The notes below the pieces were generated by a model that did not search any database, was not told the DNA's origin, and saw only the letters and a program-made list of their open reading frames with translations. The translations under genes and the position numbers were made by a program. Positions 26,786-39,092 of a DNA stretch of 64,000 bases are shown here, piece after piece. This stretch comes from Paralichthys olivaceus. Taxonomy: Eukaryota > Chordata > Actinopteri > Pleuronectiformes > Paralichthyidae. Position 1 is the first letter of the stretch, and every line of letters starts with the position of its first letter. The stretch is taken from positions 5,301,001-5,365,000 of the forward strand of contig NC_091095.1 in NCBI RefSeq assembly GCF_024713975.1, given 5' to 3'.

Positions 26786-26862
<77 letters not shown>

Positions 26863-29405
26863 CGGGCCCTTCAGCATTGATGGAAGTTGACGTCGCATTT
26901 CCTTTTAAAAATTCTGTGGATGTCCTCCGTCAGAGGGAGCTGGCAAACCGGTGCTCCCCTGATTAATTTGTCTCTTCGCTTCTAATCAGTGTCAGGATAG
27001 AGAAGGGGACGCAGGGATGGAGGAGCGATGGGGAGAAGTGAGGAGAGAGGAGAGCAAAACAAGGGAGAGAGGAAGGTGCCTCTAAACGTTTGATTAGGAT
27101 CCACCAGGAGACCTTCTTAGAGTGAACCCCAAAAGATCAACAAATGAACAGGGAGGAATAACGTCCACTGTTGAGGTTCAGCAGCACAGTCACTGATTCT
27201 TTTACAACACCCTCGTCCTGAAAGACAATATCAAGTACTGAAAATCATAAATAGCTTTTAAAGGAGGAATAAAATCACACTGTTGGAATCCACTTTTGTT
27301 CATAGTGGACGTCATGGCAGTCTCCTCTGTCTGGCTCTCATGGGTAACTTCTGACTTTGGCCTCTTGGTGACACGCTATATAAATATTGGTCTGATGTTC
27401 ATCTATGTAAACTTTATGTTGCTGTTTGCTTGTCCTGTGTTGATGCTTGTTGCAAGATTTTATTTCTGAAACTGTAAAAGTGACTGAGCTGCAGCGAGTA
27501 AAGACCTGTTGCAGAACTCTGAAGCTGCACCACCGCAGCTGCACAAAGCTCCAGAGTTATAGTCACCTGTTTCAAAGTTCATTGATATTCAATGTATTCT
27601 GTGTCCAAATTGCACCAAATTTGACTCTGCACTTCCTTAGGCCTTTAACAATATAAATGCTTAGTGTGAAGCCAATCAGGAAAAAGGTCCTCGAGATATG
27701 TGAGACACATACAGACAGACAGAGACTTGTGGAATTAGCTGATGGATAAATGTGGTGCACAGATTTCTAACTGAAAGTCCATACTTGTGTAATAATCCCC
27801 TACATATAAGTATTTAAGATGATAATACTAAAACCCGTCTGTTGGGGACACGTGGACGATTTCAGAACGATGAGCAACAGGTTAATTAAAACTAAAGCTC
27901 TGAGTTACAGGGAGAGGAAGAGGCAGAGAAGCTAACCGGAGTGACAGCGGGAGACGTGGCATGAAATATAACAGGAAACTGACTATGAGACTCGGGGTTG
28001 TTATTTTCGTACGGTGTTCATTGTGTCTCCTGGCTCCGTGATTGCAAGTGTGCAATTTTCACCTCATCGAGACGAAGAGGAAAAAGCAGATGATGGGAGG
28101 GGAGCGAGTGAAGAAGTGCTGATGCCATAAAATGCCTCGGCAGGGCAATAGAACACCTGGTATGTGGGGGGGGGGGGGGGATAACACAGCGATCGGCTGA
28201 AAAGTCAAACACTCCCATGGAGGCAAACTGTGGAGCGTTATGAAGCCTATTATTCCTCAACCTGCGTCGTTATGTCTCAACTCATATGCAGCATTGATGG
28301 TGAGTGGAGTGTGTGCATATCAATGTCCCAGAATTCAAGCTGTTTTAAATGATTGCTTAACTGGATTTATCTACTTGAAATTGATGCTACAACATGTTTT
28401 CCCGTTCAGCCCCTAGAGTCTGCAACTGGTCCTTAATTATCATAATTTTTCCTCAGTGGCTCCTTTTGCATAAACATGTTTTATGCATCACCAGTGTCAC
28501 TTTTTGTAGAATTACCATTATTGATTTAAAGGATCTCTCATCACACCCTGCTTCAGAAGAGGACTTTATCAATGGGTATATAATGGAGGGATAATCAGAA
28601 TCTCTCGTACGCCCTTCACGCCAAATACAACCACAACAATTCATTCATTCATCCAAACTAAAGCAGCGTTTCATTTAAATGCAGCTTAACAATGAAATGT
28701 AAACAAGAATATCATGAAACACATTTCTCTTATGGGGCGATGCAAGATTTTGTCTTTCCACCTCAGCTTGTGCAGATGTTTCATAAAGACACTTGAGTTC
28801 CACACACCATGAATATAATGCCACCATAAAAAGATACATTATATTCCACCTTGAAGAGGAGAAGTGGTGCAGCACTGCAGAGGGCACAAACAAACTGTAT
28901 GAAATGCTGCCTGTTGTGATTTGGAAGAAGTTGGATTCATAAATCAGACGTTTTGACATGAAATAGTAAATAAACATGCGAATGCAGCGACTACTGATGA
29001 CATTAATAACATTCACGTTCCCTTTAGGCACAGAACCTAATCTAATGTGATTAGTAGCAACCAACATATGAAAAGTCACTGTACTGAATACAGCTTTTTG
29101 TCCACTGCAGCCTTGTCTATGCTTTTCTGTGTTAGGATATCGACTTAGCTTCCAGTGTTTCATCTTCCTGCTGCTTCATCGATGTCCCTAGTCTGTCTGA
29201 GTCCATGTTTGTGTGTGTTTCTTTCTAAACTAAAGACCAAATGTCTGTGGACAAATTCTCTAATTGTGGACAAAAGTTGTGTCCCAATTAGGAGAAAAGT
29301 TAATTTTTTGGGCTGAATTTAGCTCAAGGTTAAGATTAGATTACTAGTGGTTGGGGTGAGGGTGAAGGTGGTCTCTGGGGAAATTAATGAAAGTCTATGG
29401 ACTGC

Positions 29406-29452
<47 letters not shown>

Positions 29453-32400
29453 ACCTGTGCTCCTGCAGCCTCTGCAGTATAGAACTCATTTTCATTCATC
29501 CACCTGATCTTTCAGTCATCAATGTGGTGCAGACATCTTGGCCAAGTTTTCTGCTCCTCGCTCGTTTGTTTTCTAGTTCAATGCTCCGTCTGCGCCTCAG
29601 GTTCACTGCACCTGCTCACCTCCACTTCCAGACTCATCCTCCTCTGCAATTACCAGCCTGCCACAGTCCATTCCGTCCGTCTGGGGAGGAGGAGCCTTGT
29701 CAATCTTACAGTCTATGATTAATTTCTAATTTCTATATATGTGACGACAGTCAAATCATAACCCTGACAACCTGAGCTCCTGGTGAAGCCATGGGACGTG
29801 GTTAGAAGCTCCAGGAGAAATCTTGTAAATCGACCTTGAGATGAGAGTTTTTACAGAAATACAGCAAAACACAATAACAGCACTATTCTTCACTCATTCA
29901 CACTATATATGGAACACGAGATGGATGAGCAACTTCACTGTTGTCCTCTGACCAGGACATTGTCATTCACCTTCCAGAGGAGACACTGAAAACCACCAGG
30001 AAGCCCATTCGTACCGATTTGACCGAACACACCTACGCTGCCCAGCCACCACTCTGGATTCATTACAGATTATCCTCAGCTGCTGAAGTCTGCTGAGCCC
30101 CTGAGTCTTAGCGTGCAATGAGAAATTAATCCATGATTTTGCTTGTAGTTTCAGAGTGAGTACACTGTGCACATTCATTCTTTGTTGGCTTGTAAAATGT
30201 AGAAAGAATATAGGGAATAATTGTCCATCTGAAACTCTGCACACAGGTTTACCGCTCTGCACTCCGAACTGTCTTTGGAGGTGGTTCTACATTGGATGCT
30301 TAATGGCTCTGTTGGTGGCAGGGCCACCGCAACAGCTTGAAGCTAATGAGGGACACAGAGGTGTGCAGTGCAGGCCACCTCTTCTGCAGTCACATCATGG
30401 ACGTCCCGATCGAGGGAGAGGTACTCAACACACTCAGGACAGATCAGACCAAGATCAATCAAAATAGCATCTGCAATTTATCCTTGTTTACGTGCACGTC
30501 CCAGATTCTCCTCAGGGGGACTCAATACAAATCTCTCATCCTACTTAGACCCACACATTCGTGAGTGTGCAGCAACCAGAAATAACTCTGAGCGAAGAAC
30601 CTGACAGAGAGAATCCAACTTATTTTCAGTCAAGCTGCCTGTCGCTCCGAGATGAAAAGTGACAGTGAGATGTGAATTCAATGGACTTGCATTTCTGTCC
30701 GGCTCAAGCGAATACAATGACAGAAGTGGAAATTATGGTATTTTTATTCCCCTTTTGAAGACATCCCAGAGAGGGGGATCTGACCACGCACAGAGCGGAG
30801 GAATGAAGGGTGGTGAATTACAATTTGTAAATATCGATTTCCATTAGAATAGAAAGTGTCATTCTCAGGGGGATCAGAGAGTTTCTGCTCGAAGGATAAG
30901 TCGCTGAAAGAAACGGATGAACAGTGGTAGTCATCGGCAACAGTCCCCAGTCTTCTCTCTGCTCTGTGTCTTTCTGGAATTAGTGTTGGACTAACTTCCC
31001 TGCAGCCCTGTCAGTGCTAAAGTAAATGAAATGTGCATTCAGTAATACCAATCTAAATGTTTCTGGCATTATATTACAATACGGTGTAGAGAGGTGAGAA
31101 GATAATTCCCTTTTTGATTTGAGAAAACACACATTGTGTAAAAATAATTATTTAGAGCCTAATGGAGTAGAAAGTACCCATATTTGATGATATATGCAAT
31201 TGAGTAACAGTGAAAAGTACCTGGAAATAAATCTACTTATGTAAAGTACAGAAACAAAACATTGCACATCTCATAAATGCACACAGGCCGTAGAAAATGC
31301 TGTAAAAGTGTAAAGTAACATGAAGTAGAAATACTCAAGTACCTCAAAACTGTAGTTGGAACAGTGATTGGGTAAATGTGCTTAGTTACAAACATATTTT
31401 GGATTATTGCCACAAATACATGCATTTTGTCTGTGTAAGTGCAAAAATAAAAAAAATAGGGCAATAAAGAGAAAACCCAAGAACATTCTAAAATGTTGAT
31501 TAGTGTGGTTGAAATGAAAAACTTCAGATGTTGTCATCCTCCAGGGAACAGATAACATCAAACAGTGATCACTTGTGGTTCTCTCTTATTAAAACCTGTA
31601 TGTCTTACACGTCTCAGCACTTCAAACATGAGAAAGACTCATAGGGAAGAGACACAGCTTTAATATTCACACTCATATCTCTGTCTTTATGTGTCACTGG
31701 AAATATCTTATATAAATGTATGTATGAGCTCCAACAATCACAGGAACCTAACGTAATGTAATTCGTCCCACAGACGGATGTACAATGTCACGGTCGACGA
31801 CTCTTAATACAGCCACTTAAGATGAATCCCTCTCTGGTGACATTTTGAGTGAGATCACGTTACTTTCATGGTCACTGGCCAAAGCACAGCGTTAGCATTC
31901 AGCGCGTGTCCATTCTGCCGCTCTGAATGCAAGGCGCTCCACTCAGGACTGCTACGTGACCACAAACGATGAATACAAACTGTCCCCAGCCAACATAAAA
32001 GTGAATGATGGTGTTTCGCACCCTTTCTCCTGCCACAGTGACACTGCTGCAGCTTGTTCTTCAAGTTTGGGCATTTTGGACACACTTTCTCGGAGCAAAG
32101 AAACGAAATGTGTGTGAAGTTACAGTGGATGGATAACTCTAACTATTTTTGAGGAAATAAAACGTTTGCAGACTTTGGTTAAAAGCGAAACGTGAGGAAC
32201 ATGTAGGAAAACTAGTTTTCATGGACACCACAAGCTGACCACATCTCTTATATCCACAGATTCTGCAAGGAAAAGATTTCAGACACACACTCACAGAAAC
32301 ATTGTCCCTCACCTTAATTATGACCAGTCTTACCCCTGACCCTACAACCAGGACCTCAGAGATTATGTTTGACCTCATTAAAACCAGGGCTTGGTCCCCA

Positions 32401-32795
32401 TAAGGTGTAATGGTCCTGACAGAGCCAGTGATTATGCTGGAAAAGTTCCTAAAGAGGAAACAAGTATATATACAATACACACACACACACACATACACAC
32501 ACACAGGTACAGGTATGCAGGAGTTAGCATTAGTTAAAGTAGCACAGTCAGAGTCTCTCCTGTCGTGATCCTCCCGCTGGACCACAGCAGTGATACTGGG
32601 CCAACGCTGCAGACACTTCTCTCAATCGTGTCACGTCAAAGTGACAGGAATCGACTCGAGGGGTGTGGCTCTGGAAAAGCTTTGTCAATAGTGTATTTCT
32701 TGACGAGGTGGCAGTGACACTCACGAGGCTTCACTTGAGACTCATAATGATTTTAAATGGATTCTTTGAGGGAGAGATGACTGTTTGACAAATTA
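26190..32795. other. intergenic, no supported gene
   Basis: Contents include a C/T-rich tract at 26460-26650, (CA)36 at 26790-26861, a run of 15 G at 28166-28180, (TG)21 at 29408-29450 and a CA tract at 32479-32505. A 162-codon minus-strand open frame at 28675-29163 shows no motif, repeat or splice framing and is treated as chance. Nothing else here could be supported. Confidence 0.55.
26790..26861. repeat. (CA)36 microsatellite
   Basis: Uninterrupted CA dinucleotide for about 72 bp, ending in CCCCGGGCCC. It is the longest dinucleotide tract of its kind in the window. Confidence 0.98.
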
Positions 32796-33340
32796 GAATC
32801 CTCCCTACGTCTCCTTCAGTTGGTCCAATATGCTGCTGTTAGGACTGTAACAAAAACATGGTGGAACAACACCAGTTCTGGCCGCGCTGCATTGGCTCCC
32901 TGTTTGTTTTCGTATTGACTTCAAGGAGTTATTGGTGACTTTTAGAGATTTACATAAACCAAGCCCCCTATTTAAACCAAGGATTAACTAACTCCCTGTG
33001 AGCCTGTGCTCTGGTTGATTCCAGAGCTGATTGCGGACTAAAGACTATGATGCTCTTGCAGTGCAGGTCTCCAAACTGTGGAAGGACTCACCAGCTGATA
33101 TTACATCTGTTACTGCTTTTAAATACGCTGTTTGTTCATGTTTTATAAAATCTGTGAAGCTCTTTGTAACTTTGTTTTGAAAATGGTCAAACAAATGATC
33201 TTATCAGAGGATAATCCTAAACTTGTTTATTATTATTAATATTATTATTATTATTAATGATAGTAGCTGTAGTATTTTTGTAATCTATTTAATATTATTA
33301 TTATCATCTATCAATCTATCTATCTATACTCTGGTGCATG
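32796..33340 (+). mobile_element. LINE (non-LTR retrotransposon) 3'-end remnant
   Basis: Translation of 32868-32985 gives TPVLAALHWLPVCFRIDFKE and then LLVTF..LHKPSPLF. This is the typical C-terminal end of the reverse-transcriptase polyprotein in fish L2/CR1-like LINEs. A later block in the same style (VSKLWKDSPADI) follows. The frame is interrupted by stops and shifts. The tail GAAGCTCTTTGTAACTTTG followed by an ATT-rich microsatellite (33228-33310) fits a LINE 3' end. It is a dead, 5'-truncated copy just upstream of ebna1bp2. Confidence 0.8.
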
Positions 33341-33749
33341 ACAGCTCCCCCTGGAGGATTCCCTTGACATTACATACTGTATTGGAGGTAAAGTAATTTT
33401 TTATTGTTATATTTAACACGTGTTGTTGGAAAATAATCTGTTTTATACATTAAGTTAAGTCAAGTTTGCAGTTCTTAAATTTTACAAGGATAAAACATAT
33501 ATATTTCGGATATATATATTTCCACGAGTTAAGAGAGGATCTTAATATATATTTAATAATATAATCTTTTATTTTCTCTAGCTTTTCAACGTATCATAGA
33601 ACATTTGTGAATATAATAATAATATTTGATCATTTACGCCTGAATATTTCTTCGTATATTTTTTTTACATGTAGGAACGTTTCATCTCTCGGAGTGTTTC
33701 CTGCCGGCGGACCGTATCTGTCGGACGCTGCTCTGCGTCACTTCCTCCC

Positions 33750-33755
33750 CACGTG
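33750..33755. promoter_or_regulatory. E-box CACGTG upstream of ebna1bp2
   Basis: A canonical CACGTG lies 140 bp before the chosen ATG, next to CACTTCCTCC (a possible ETS site), within the GC-richer start of the gene. Ribosome-biogenesis genes are known MYC targets through this motif. That it works here is inference. Confidence 0.5.
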
Positions 33756-33800
33756 AAGCTCTCCGGACATGTGAGCAGGAGAGAAGCTTCACTTCCAGAC

Positions 33801-33870
33801 CTTCATACTCTCCTCTTTATATCCTCCTCTTCATACTCTCCTCTTCATATTCTCCTCTTTATATTCTCAC
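33801..33870 (+). repeat. 14-bp pyrimidine minisatellite, five units, in the putative 5' leader of ebna1bp2
   Basis: Five units of 14 bp in exact register (33801, 33815, 33829, 33843, 33857) are variants of CTTCATACTCTCCT. They end 25 bp before the chosen ATG, so they probably lie in the 5' untranslated leader or core promoter. Confidence 0.9.
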
Positions 33871-33894
33871 CTTATGATCATCGATCGCAGCAGC

Positions 33895-36800
33895 ATGGAG
33901 TCCGCAGAGGAGGAGGAGGAGGAGGTGCTCGGTCAGTCCGAGGAGGAAAACAGCGAATTATCAGACAATGAGGTCAGTTTGTTTTTCACGTGTTGTAAGA
34001 GTCTCTGATAAACACAGAAGAGAAGAGACACTGGATGAGAGGATGATGAGTTAATGCTGCTGTAAAATAAACTGAAACCCTTTTAAATAAACGCTGTAGA
34101 CGTTCCTGTCGGTCACTGTCCTTTTTATTATATCTCATTATTACTCATTTCTTAAACTGTACTGTTGCTTTTTCCTCTTTCGTTTTTAAATGATTCTCTT
34201 TCGTATTGTCCTGTGTTGCTTTTACAATTGACCGTGATTGCCTTGTTGTTGAAATGTGCTCCACAAGAAAGAAAGACTTGTATTGCCTTGAACAAATTAG
34301 GTGACAAAGTGAATACACAAATATACAAACAAGACAAAACTAATGGAAGAGGAATATAATATAATACAAAATATCTTAAACATCATCAGTTTACAGCAGG
34401 TAAAAAACCTGGAATTTCCTTTCCTATTAAAGTAAATGTTTTATTTTATAAACAGCTAAAGTGTTGGAAGTCTTATCTCCTCAGGCCTCTGTAGAGAGGA
34501 CCCCCTCCCGATGTGAATATAAAGTGTTTAAATATAAAGTGTTTAAAAATAATTCTCGGGTAAAGAGGCAACATTTCGTATGATTAGATGAAACACACGA
34601 GTGAAAACATCTCTGGGATTATTTTATATTAAATTTCTGCCGATAGATTCTTTTCACCTAAATCTTACACACTGAACCTTTTAAAAGCTAAAAGAATCTG
34701 AAAATCAATCCTAAATGTCGCCGGCAGCCAATGAAGGGAGAAGTTAGAGAGATGTGGACCCTACGCTTGTTGTTGGTTGAAATGAGAGAAGCAGCTTTGT
34801 TCTGCACAAGCTGAAGCTCAGACACGGATCAATGTGTGTTGTCTTAATAATTCAAGAAATGACGTCCTTTTTTTTCTTTGTGGCTTTAGTTTAACATCTT
34901 GAACCAATGTTTATGTTTCCTTTAGCTTCAAGTAGCCTTTGCTAAAGGGTTGTTGAAACCAGGGATGAACGTTCTGGTGGCTAAACCCAAGAAGATTGTC
35001 AACAATACGGTGAGTGAGACGTGAAATGTTCAAATATAAATAATCCGTTTTCTCATTACTGGTTTGACTGAACAGGTTTTAATGAAGTGTTTTGTTCATG
35101 TGTTGCGATGCAGGAGGGTTTGAAAGGCTGCCTCGCTGACTTCCGTAAAGAGCTTCCCTGGGCGGAGCGGCTGGATCTGACCAACCCGCCGGCTGAAGAC
35201 ATTATTTCCAAGGCTGAAGGGAAAGTTCCTAATGCGGCCAACGGAGACATCAACGCAGACGACGATTTCCAGAGGGAGATGTTCTTGTAAGTGAACCTGG
35301 ATGTGGCGTTAGTTGAAAATGTGGATCCATTCTAACAGAATATCAAAAGTCTGAACGAAGCAGTTTCATCAATGAGGCTCATTGGAGCGTTGGACTGTGT
35401 CACGTGATCTGTTTCAGGCTCAGATCCTCGTTCACAGACTTCTTGTCCACGTTGAATAGAAAGTTGATAATATAATACACATTGTCTGTTTCCTGGTGCT
35501 TCAGTTGTGTTTTATTTATGTTCCATGTTGTCTTCCAGCTAACATAGAAATGCTATCACGTTATTTCTAGCATCTAACATCTCAGTATCAGTTTCCACCT
35601 TTCAGTCTATTGTTGCTCTTGAAAATTCAGTCTTAAAACTCTTCTAACAAAGTCTCCATGTTCTTTTTGTTTTAATTTACAGCTACCGTCAAGCTCAAGC
35701 TACAGTCCTTGAGGCGTTGCCGCTTTTAAAAAAGCACAACATATTCACCAAGAGGCCGGAGGATTACTTTGCAGAGATGGCCAAGTCGGATCAGCACATG
35801 CAGAAGGTGAGCAGCAGTTTCTTCATGTTTTTTATAATACAACAATAATAAAGTTTCGGGTTTAAATTCAAGACTCACAATTAGCTTTATAACTCATAAG
35901 AGAAACATCGAAATGACCTGTCAGTAAAATGTGTATATCTTAAACTGAGAGTAGCCAACTAATGACCTACGTTTGAAATGTACTGTAAAGCTTCTACCTT
36001 GAAACCAAATATTTCCACAAACATGCAAGTTTCCTCTTCCTCTGTCCAGATCAGGAAAAAGCTCATTTCCAAGCAGATGATAATCGAGAAGTCAGAGAAG
36101 GCCAAGAAACTGCGTGAGCAAAGGAAGTTTGGCAAAAAGGTTGGTCCCTGTTTTTAAAGTCACCGTTTCTCTCTCATAAATCTTGAATCCAGTCGTTATT
36201 ATGTCGAGAAAAGTTTCCTATAATCGAAAACTCACGGCCTGTATTTACACAACATAAATTTTGAATGTGTCAGGTCCAAGTTGAAGTGATCCAGAAGAGG
36301 CAGAAAGAGAAGAAGGCCATGATGTCCGCTGTAAAGAAGTACCAGAAAGGTGGGTGATTTAATTCCTCTTCTAAAAATTGTTTATGATTTTCAGTGTGCA
36401 CAGAAAGTTCAAACGGTTAGTGTGAAATCTTAATGGTTATTTAAACGATCTCCACTTTTCTGAGAACGTTTCACAGTTTGAGGTTTAATGTTTCTGATCA
36501 CGTTCTCCCCCAGGAATGACCGACAAGCTGGATTTCTTGGAAGGAGACCAGAAGCCCGGTAAAGACGCAGCTCAGGGCGCAAAGAAAGCAATGAACAAGA
36601 AGGGGTAAGGTTTCCAATTTCAGGCTGTGCACATCACAATCATAAATATCAAGCTTAATATTTTTAATTCCTGAGGTTTCATAAATGGCTAAAAAAAAAA
36701 AAAAAAATTCTTTAAACAGCCCCAACGCCAAGAGGAAGTTCAAGGACCAAAAGTTTGGCTTTGGGGGCAAGAAGAGTGGAAAGAAGTGGAACACCAAAGA

Positions 36801-37035
36801 GAGCTTCAACGACGTGTCCAGTTTCCGCGCCAAGGTGGCGAACGCAAAGGCCGGCAAGGGAGGGAAGAAAGGCAAAGTTGGAAAACAAAATGTGAGTCAC
36901 GCACACGTTCAACACTCCTGAACGATTTACTACATGTAGAAATGTTGTCACTGGAAATAAATCTAACTATTGTCACACTTTGGCTTTCAGAAGCGCCCGG
37001 GTAAGGCCGCACGTAAGAAGATGAAGTCTCGTTAG
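33895..37035 (+). CDS. ebna1bp2: Probable rRNA-processing protein EBP2 (EBNA1-binding protein 2)
   Basis: Nucleolar factor needed for 27S pre-rRNA processing and 60S subunit assembly (established for the EBP2 family). Nine exons join in frame with GT-AG introns: 33895-33972, 34926-35009, 35114-35286, 35683-35806, 36050-36139, 36274-36349, 36514-36604, 36720-36891 and 36991-37035. They give 310 residues (human 306). Landmarks are an acidic N-terminus (residues 4-26), FAKGLLKPGMNV (30-41), DDFQREMFFYRQAQ, TKRPEDYFAEMAKSD, the coiled Lys/Glu-rich middle (154-208), KLDFLEGDQKP, FGFGGKKSGKKWNT (about 251-264), VSSFRAK and a very basic end. An in-frame ATG at 33874 would add seven residues. I chose 33895 for its better context (A at -3, G at +4). 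Intron 1 carries half a repeat element (34480-34681). It converges on cfap144. Confidence 0.97.
34480..34681 (+). mobile_element. right half of terminal-inverted-repeat element (family B), inside ebna1bp2 intron 1
   Basis: GCCTCTGTAGAGAGGACC, then a duplicated AATATAAAGTGTTTAAA block, GATGAAACACACGAGTG, ATCTCTGGGATTATTTTATA, and the end ACACACTGAACCTTT (34667-34681). That end is the inverted complement of the start of the copy at 16203. Non-coding. Confidence 0.75.
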
Positions 37036-37408
37036 TAAGAAATGTGTTCGGTTGACAGACTGGACTAAGACTTGCTTCGAGGCAGGATTTCTCTCGTGTC
37101 TCCTCAGTTCACCTCAGGAGACGTGAAGGGGAAACCTCCTACATCTGTTGTATAATATGTGTTCTGTATAAACGAGTCTGGATTAATATGGAGGACCCTA
37201 TAAACCGTGTTCGAGACGTCAGAGGAAGCTTCAGAAAACATCCTGCTGGTGAAGAAAGGACGAGATCGGACCGCATCAAGTTTCCCAAAACAAAGTTATT
37301 TGCCCACGTTCAGTTTCCAGGATGCTTGTGAAGAATTTTGAATGAGAAGAAATTGTCATAAACAAGTTTTTATCATTTGTGGCCCTTGTTGTGTCTATGT
37401 GCTCGTCA

Positions 37409-37539
37409 TGCTGCGTTCACACACGAATTCTGGATATTTCCTGAAATTTTCCACAGGGGCTAAATGTTAGAATGAAAATATCTGAGTCGGTTGCTCTGAA
37501 ACTTTCTCTGCCAGAGAATATCTGAGTGTGAACACAGCA
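37409..37539. mobile_element. short inverted-repeat element (MITE-like)
   Basis: The left end TGCTGCGTTCACAC (37409-37422) and right end GTGTGAACACAGCA (37526-37539) are inverted complements with one mismatch. Inner GGATATTTCC and GAGAATATCTGA extend the symmetry. At about 131 bp it lies between the convergent 3' ends of ebna1bp2 and cfap144, and could fall inside either 3' untranslated region. Confidence 0.7.
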
Positions 37540-38039
37540 GAAAAAATCACACGGAGCCGAGCTGTGAAACATTTTAATCCAAATATCTCAGGATCACAAA
37601 TACACACAGATTTCAACCAGGGTCGTAATCACAACATCAACATTGTATCTCCTGTCGGGAACACGTCTGACTCAGACTCCTGAACAGCTTCTGAAAATAC
37701 TATCTGGATGTTTATCTAGAGTTGTGTCTGAAAACTGCTTCACTCTGGTTGCACCTCAGTATTTCACCAGTCGTTACTCTACGTTGTCTGGTGGGTTTTG
37801 TTTATCTCGAACTCAACTCAACGGTTCTCCCTCATGTGACTTGACATTTTATAATATTGAGCAGCCGTCAGCGTTGCCCTTTCCCATTCATTAATATGAG
37901 AAGCATGTGGCTGAGTTAGCTTTGTGTAGACCTGTGCTGGTGTTGAAATGTAAACTGCTGCCACCTCCATGTTTGTGTTGTAAATGAATACATGTGAACG
38001 TGTTCACGTCATGAAGATCTCCGTCTGGTAGTCGATGGT

Positions 38040-39055
38040 TTAATTAGATTTCTTCAGGGCACGTTCTGTGTGTATGGTGACGTCGGTGCTCACTCGGTGG
38101 AAGTTGAATCTCTCGTCTTGGCAGCTGGATGGAATCTGTGAAATGAGACAAATAATCAGATTAAGCATTTGACCTGAAGATAGAGGAGTGAGATGACTAA
38201 TACTTGTGACCATAGGGGAGCTAATGGCTCTGCTGCTCCGTTTGTTGATTTAAAAAATCTGTACAACTTTCTAAACTTAACAGATTTTAAAACTCGTGTT
38301 TACAACAGAATGAAAGCTGACGTTTATCATCTTAATCCAGAGTTTGCTCGATGGTGTTCACTTCACCTAAAACTTTACTTCTAACCAGAGAGAAAATGAT
38401 GTGTGCTTGAGTTCACTGTGGTTTTCTGCAGTTCAGCTGTCAACCCAGTCACAGTCTCTTCTCCTCACCAGTGGATCTGACACCCATCCTATCTCCTGAC
38501 TCTCCGTCACTGGCATTGAATACTTCTTGGTGGGTTCCAGACGTGCTTTGTGGAAGGCCTCGATGAAGTCAGCTGGAAAAGATGAAGACGTCAAGCACTC
38601 GTTGACTCAAAGGGGTATCGAACACGTGAACAGTCTTCATCCAGAATAGAATAGAATCTCTGTGAACTTACAATTCTCTTCAATCAGCTCCGTCTGTTTC
38701 CTGGACATGGGTTTGTCTGGCAGGACATGAACTGTAAGAACATCGAGACACAAGCACACGACGCACCAGAGGAATCAGTCGATATTCAAACTGCCTTTCA
38801 ATTTAACCCTTAACTTAACTGAGTGTATTTGTAAGTTAGGAGCTTTCAACTGTCTCAATCGTTTTGTTCACTTATGCATCACGTGGTGCATTCAAGGGAC
38901 ACTCCAGTGAACAGTATCTGTGGAAGAGCTTGAAGTAAATAGTCACTTTACTGTAGTCTTCTAATTTTGACTACATTTAACTTATTTAAAAGACTAAAAC
39001 TTGTAAACTGGACTATTTTAACTCAAATTTAGTATTTTATTGTCTTTTAAATTAA

Positions 39056-39092
<37 letters not shown>

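Noticed and set aside
28675-29163. 162-codon minus-strand open frame
   Set aside because: No domain, signal, repeat or splice framing; composition follows the AT-rich surroundings.
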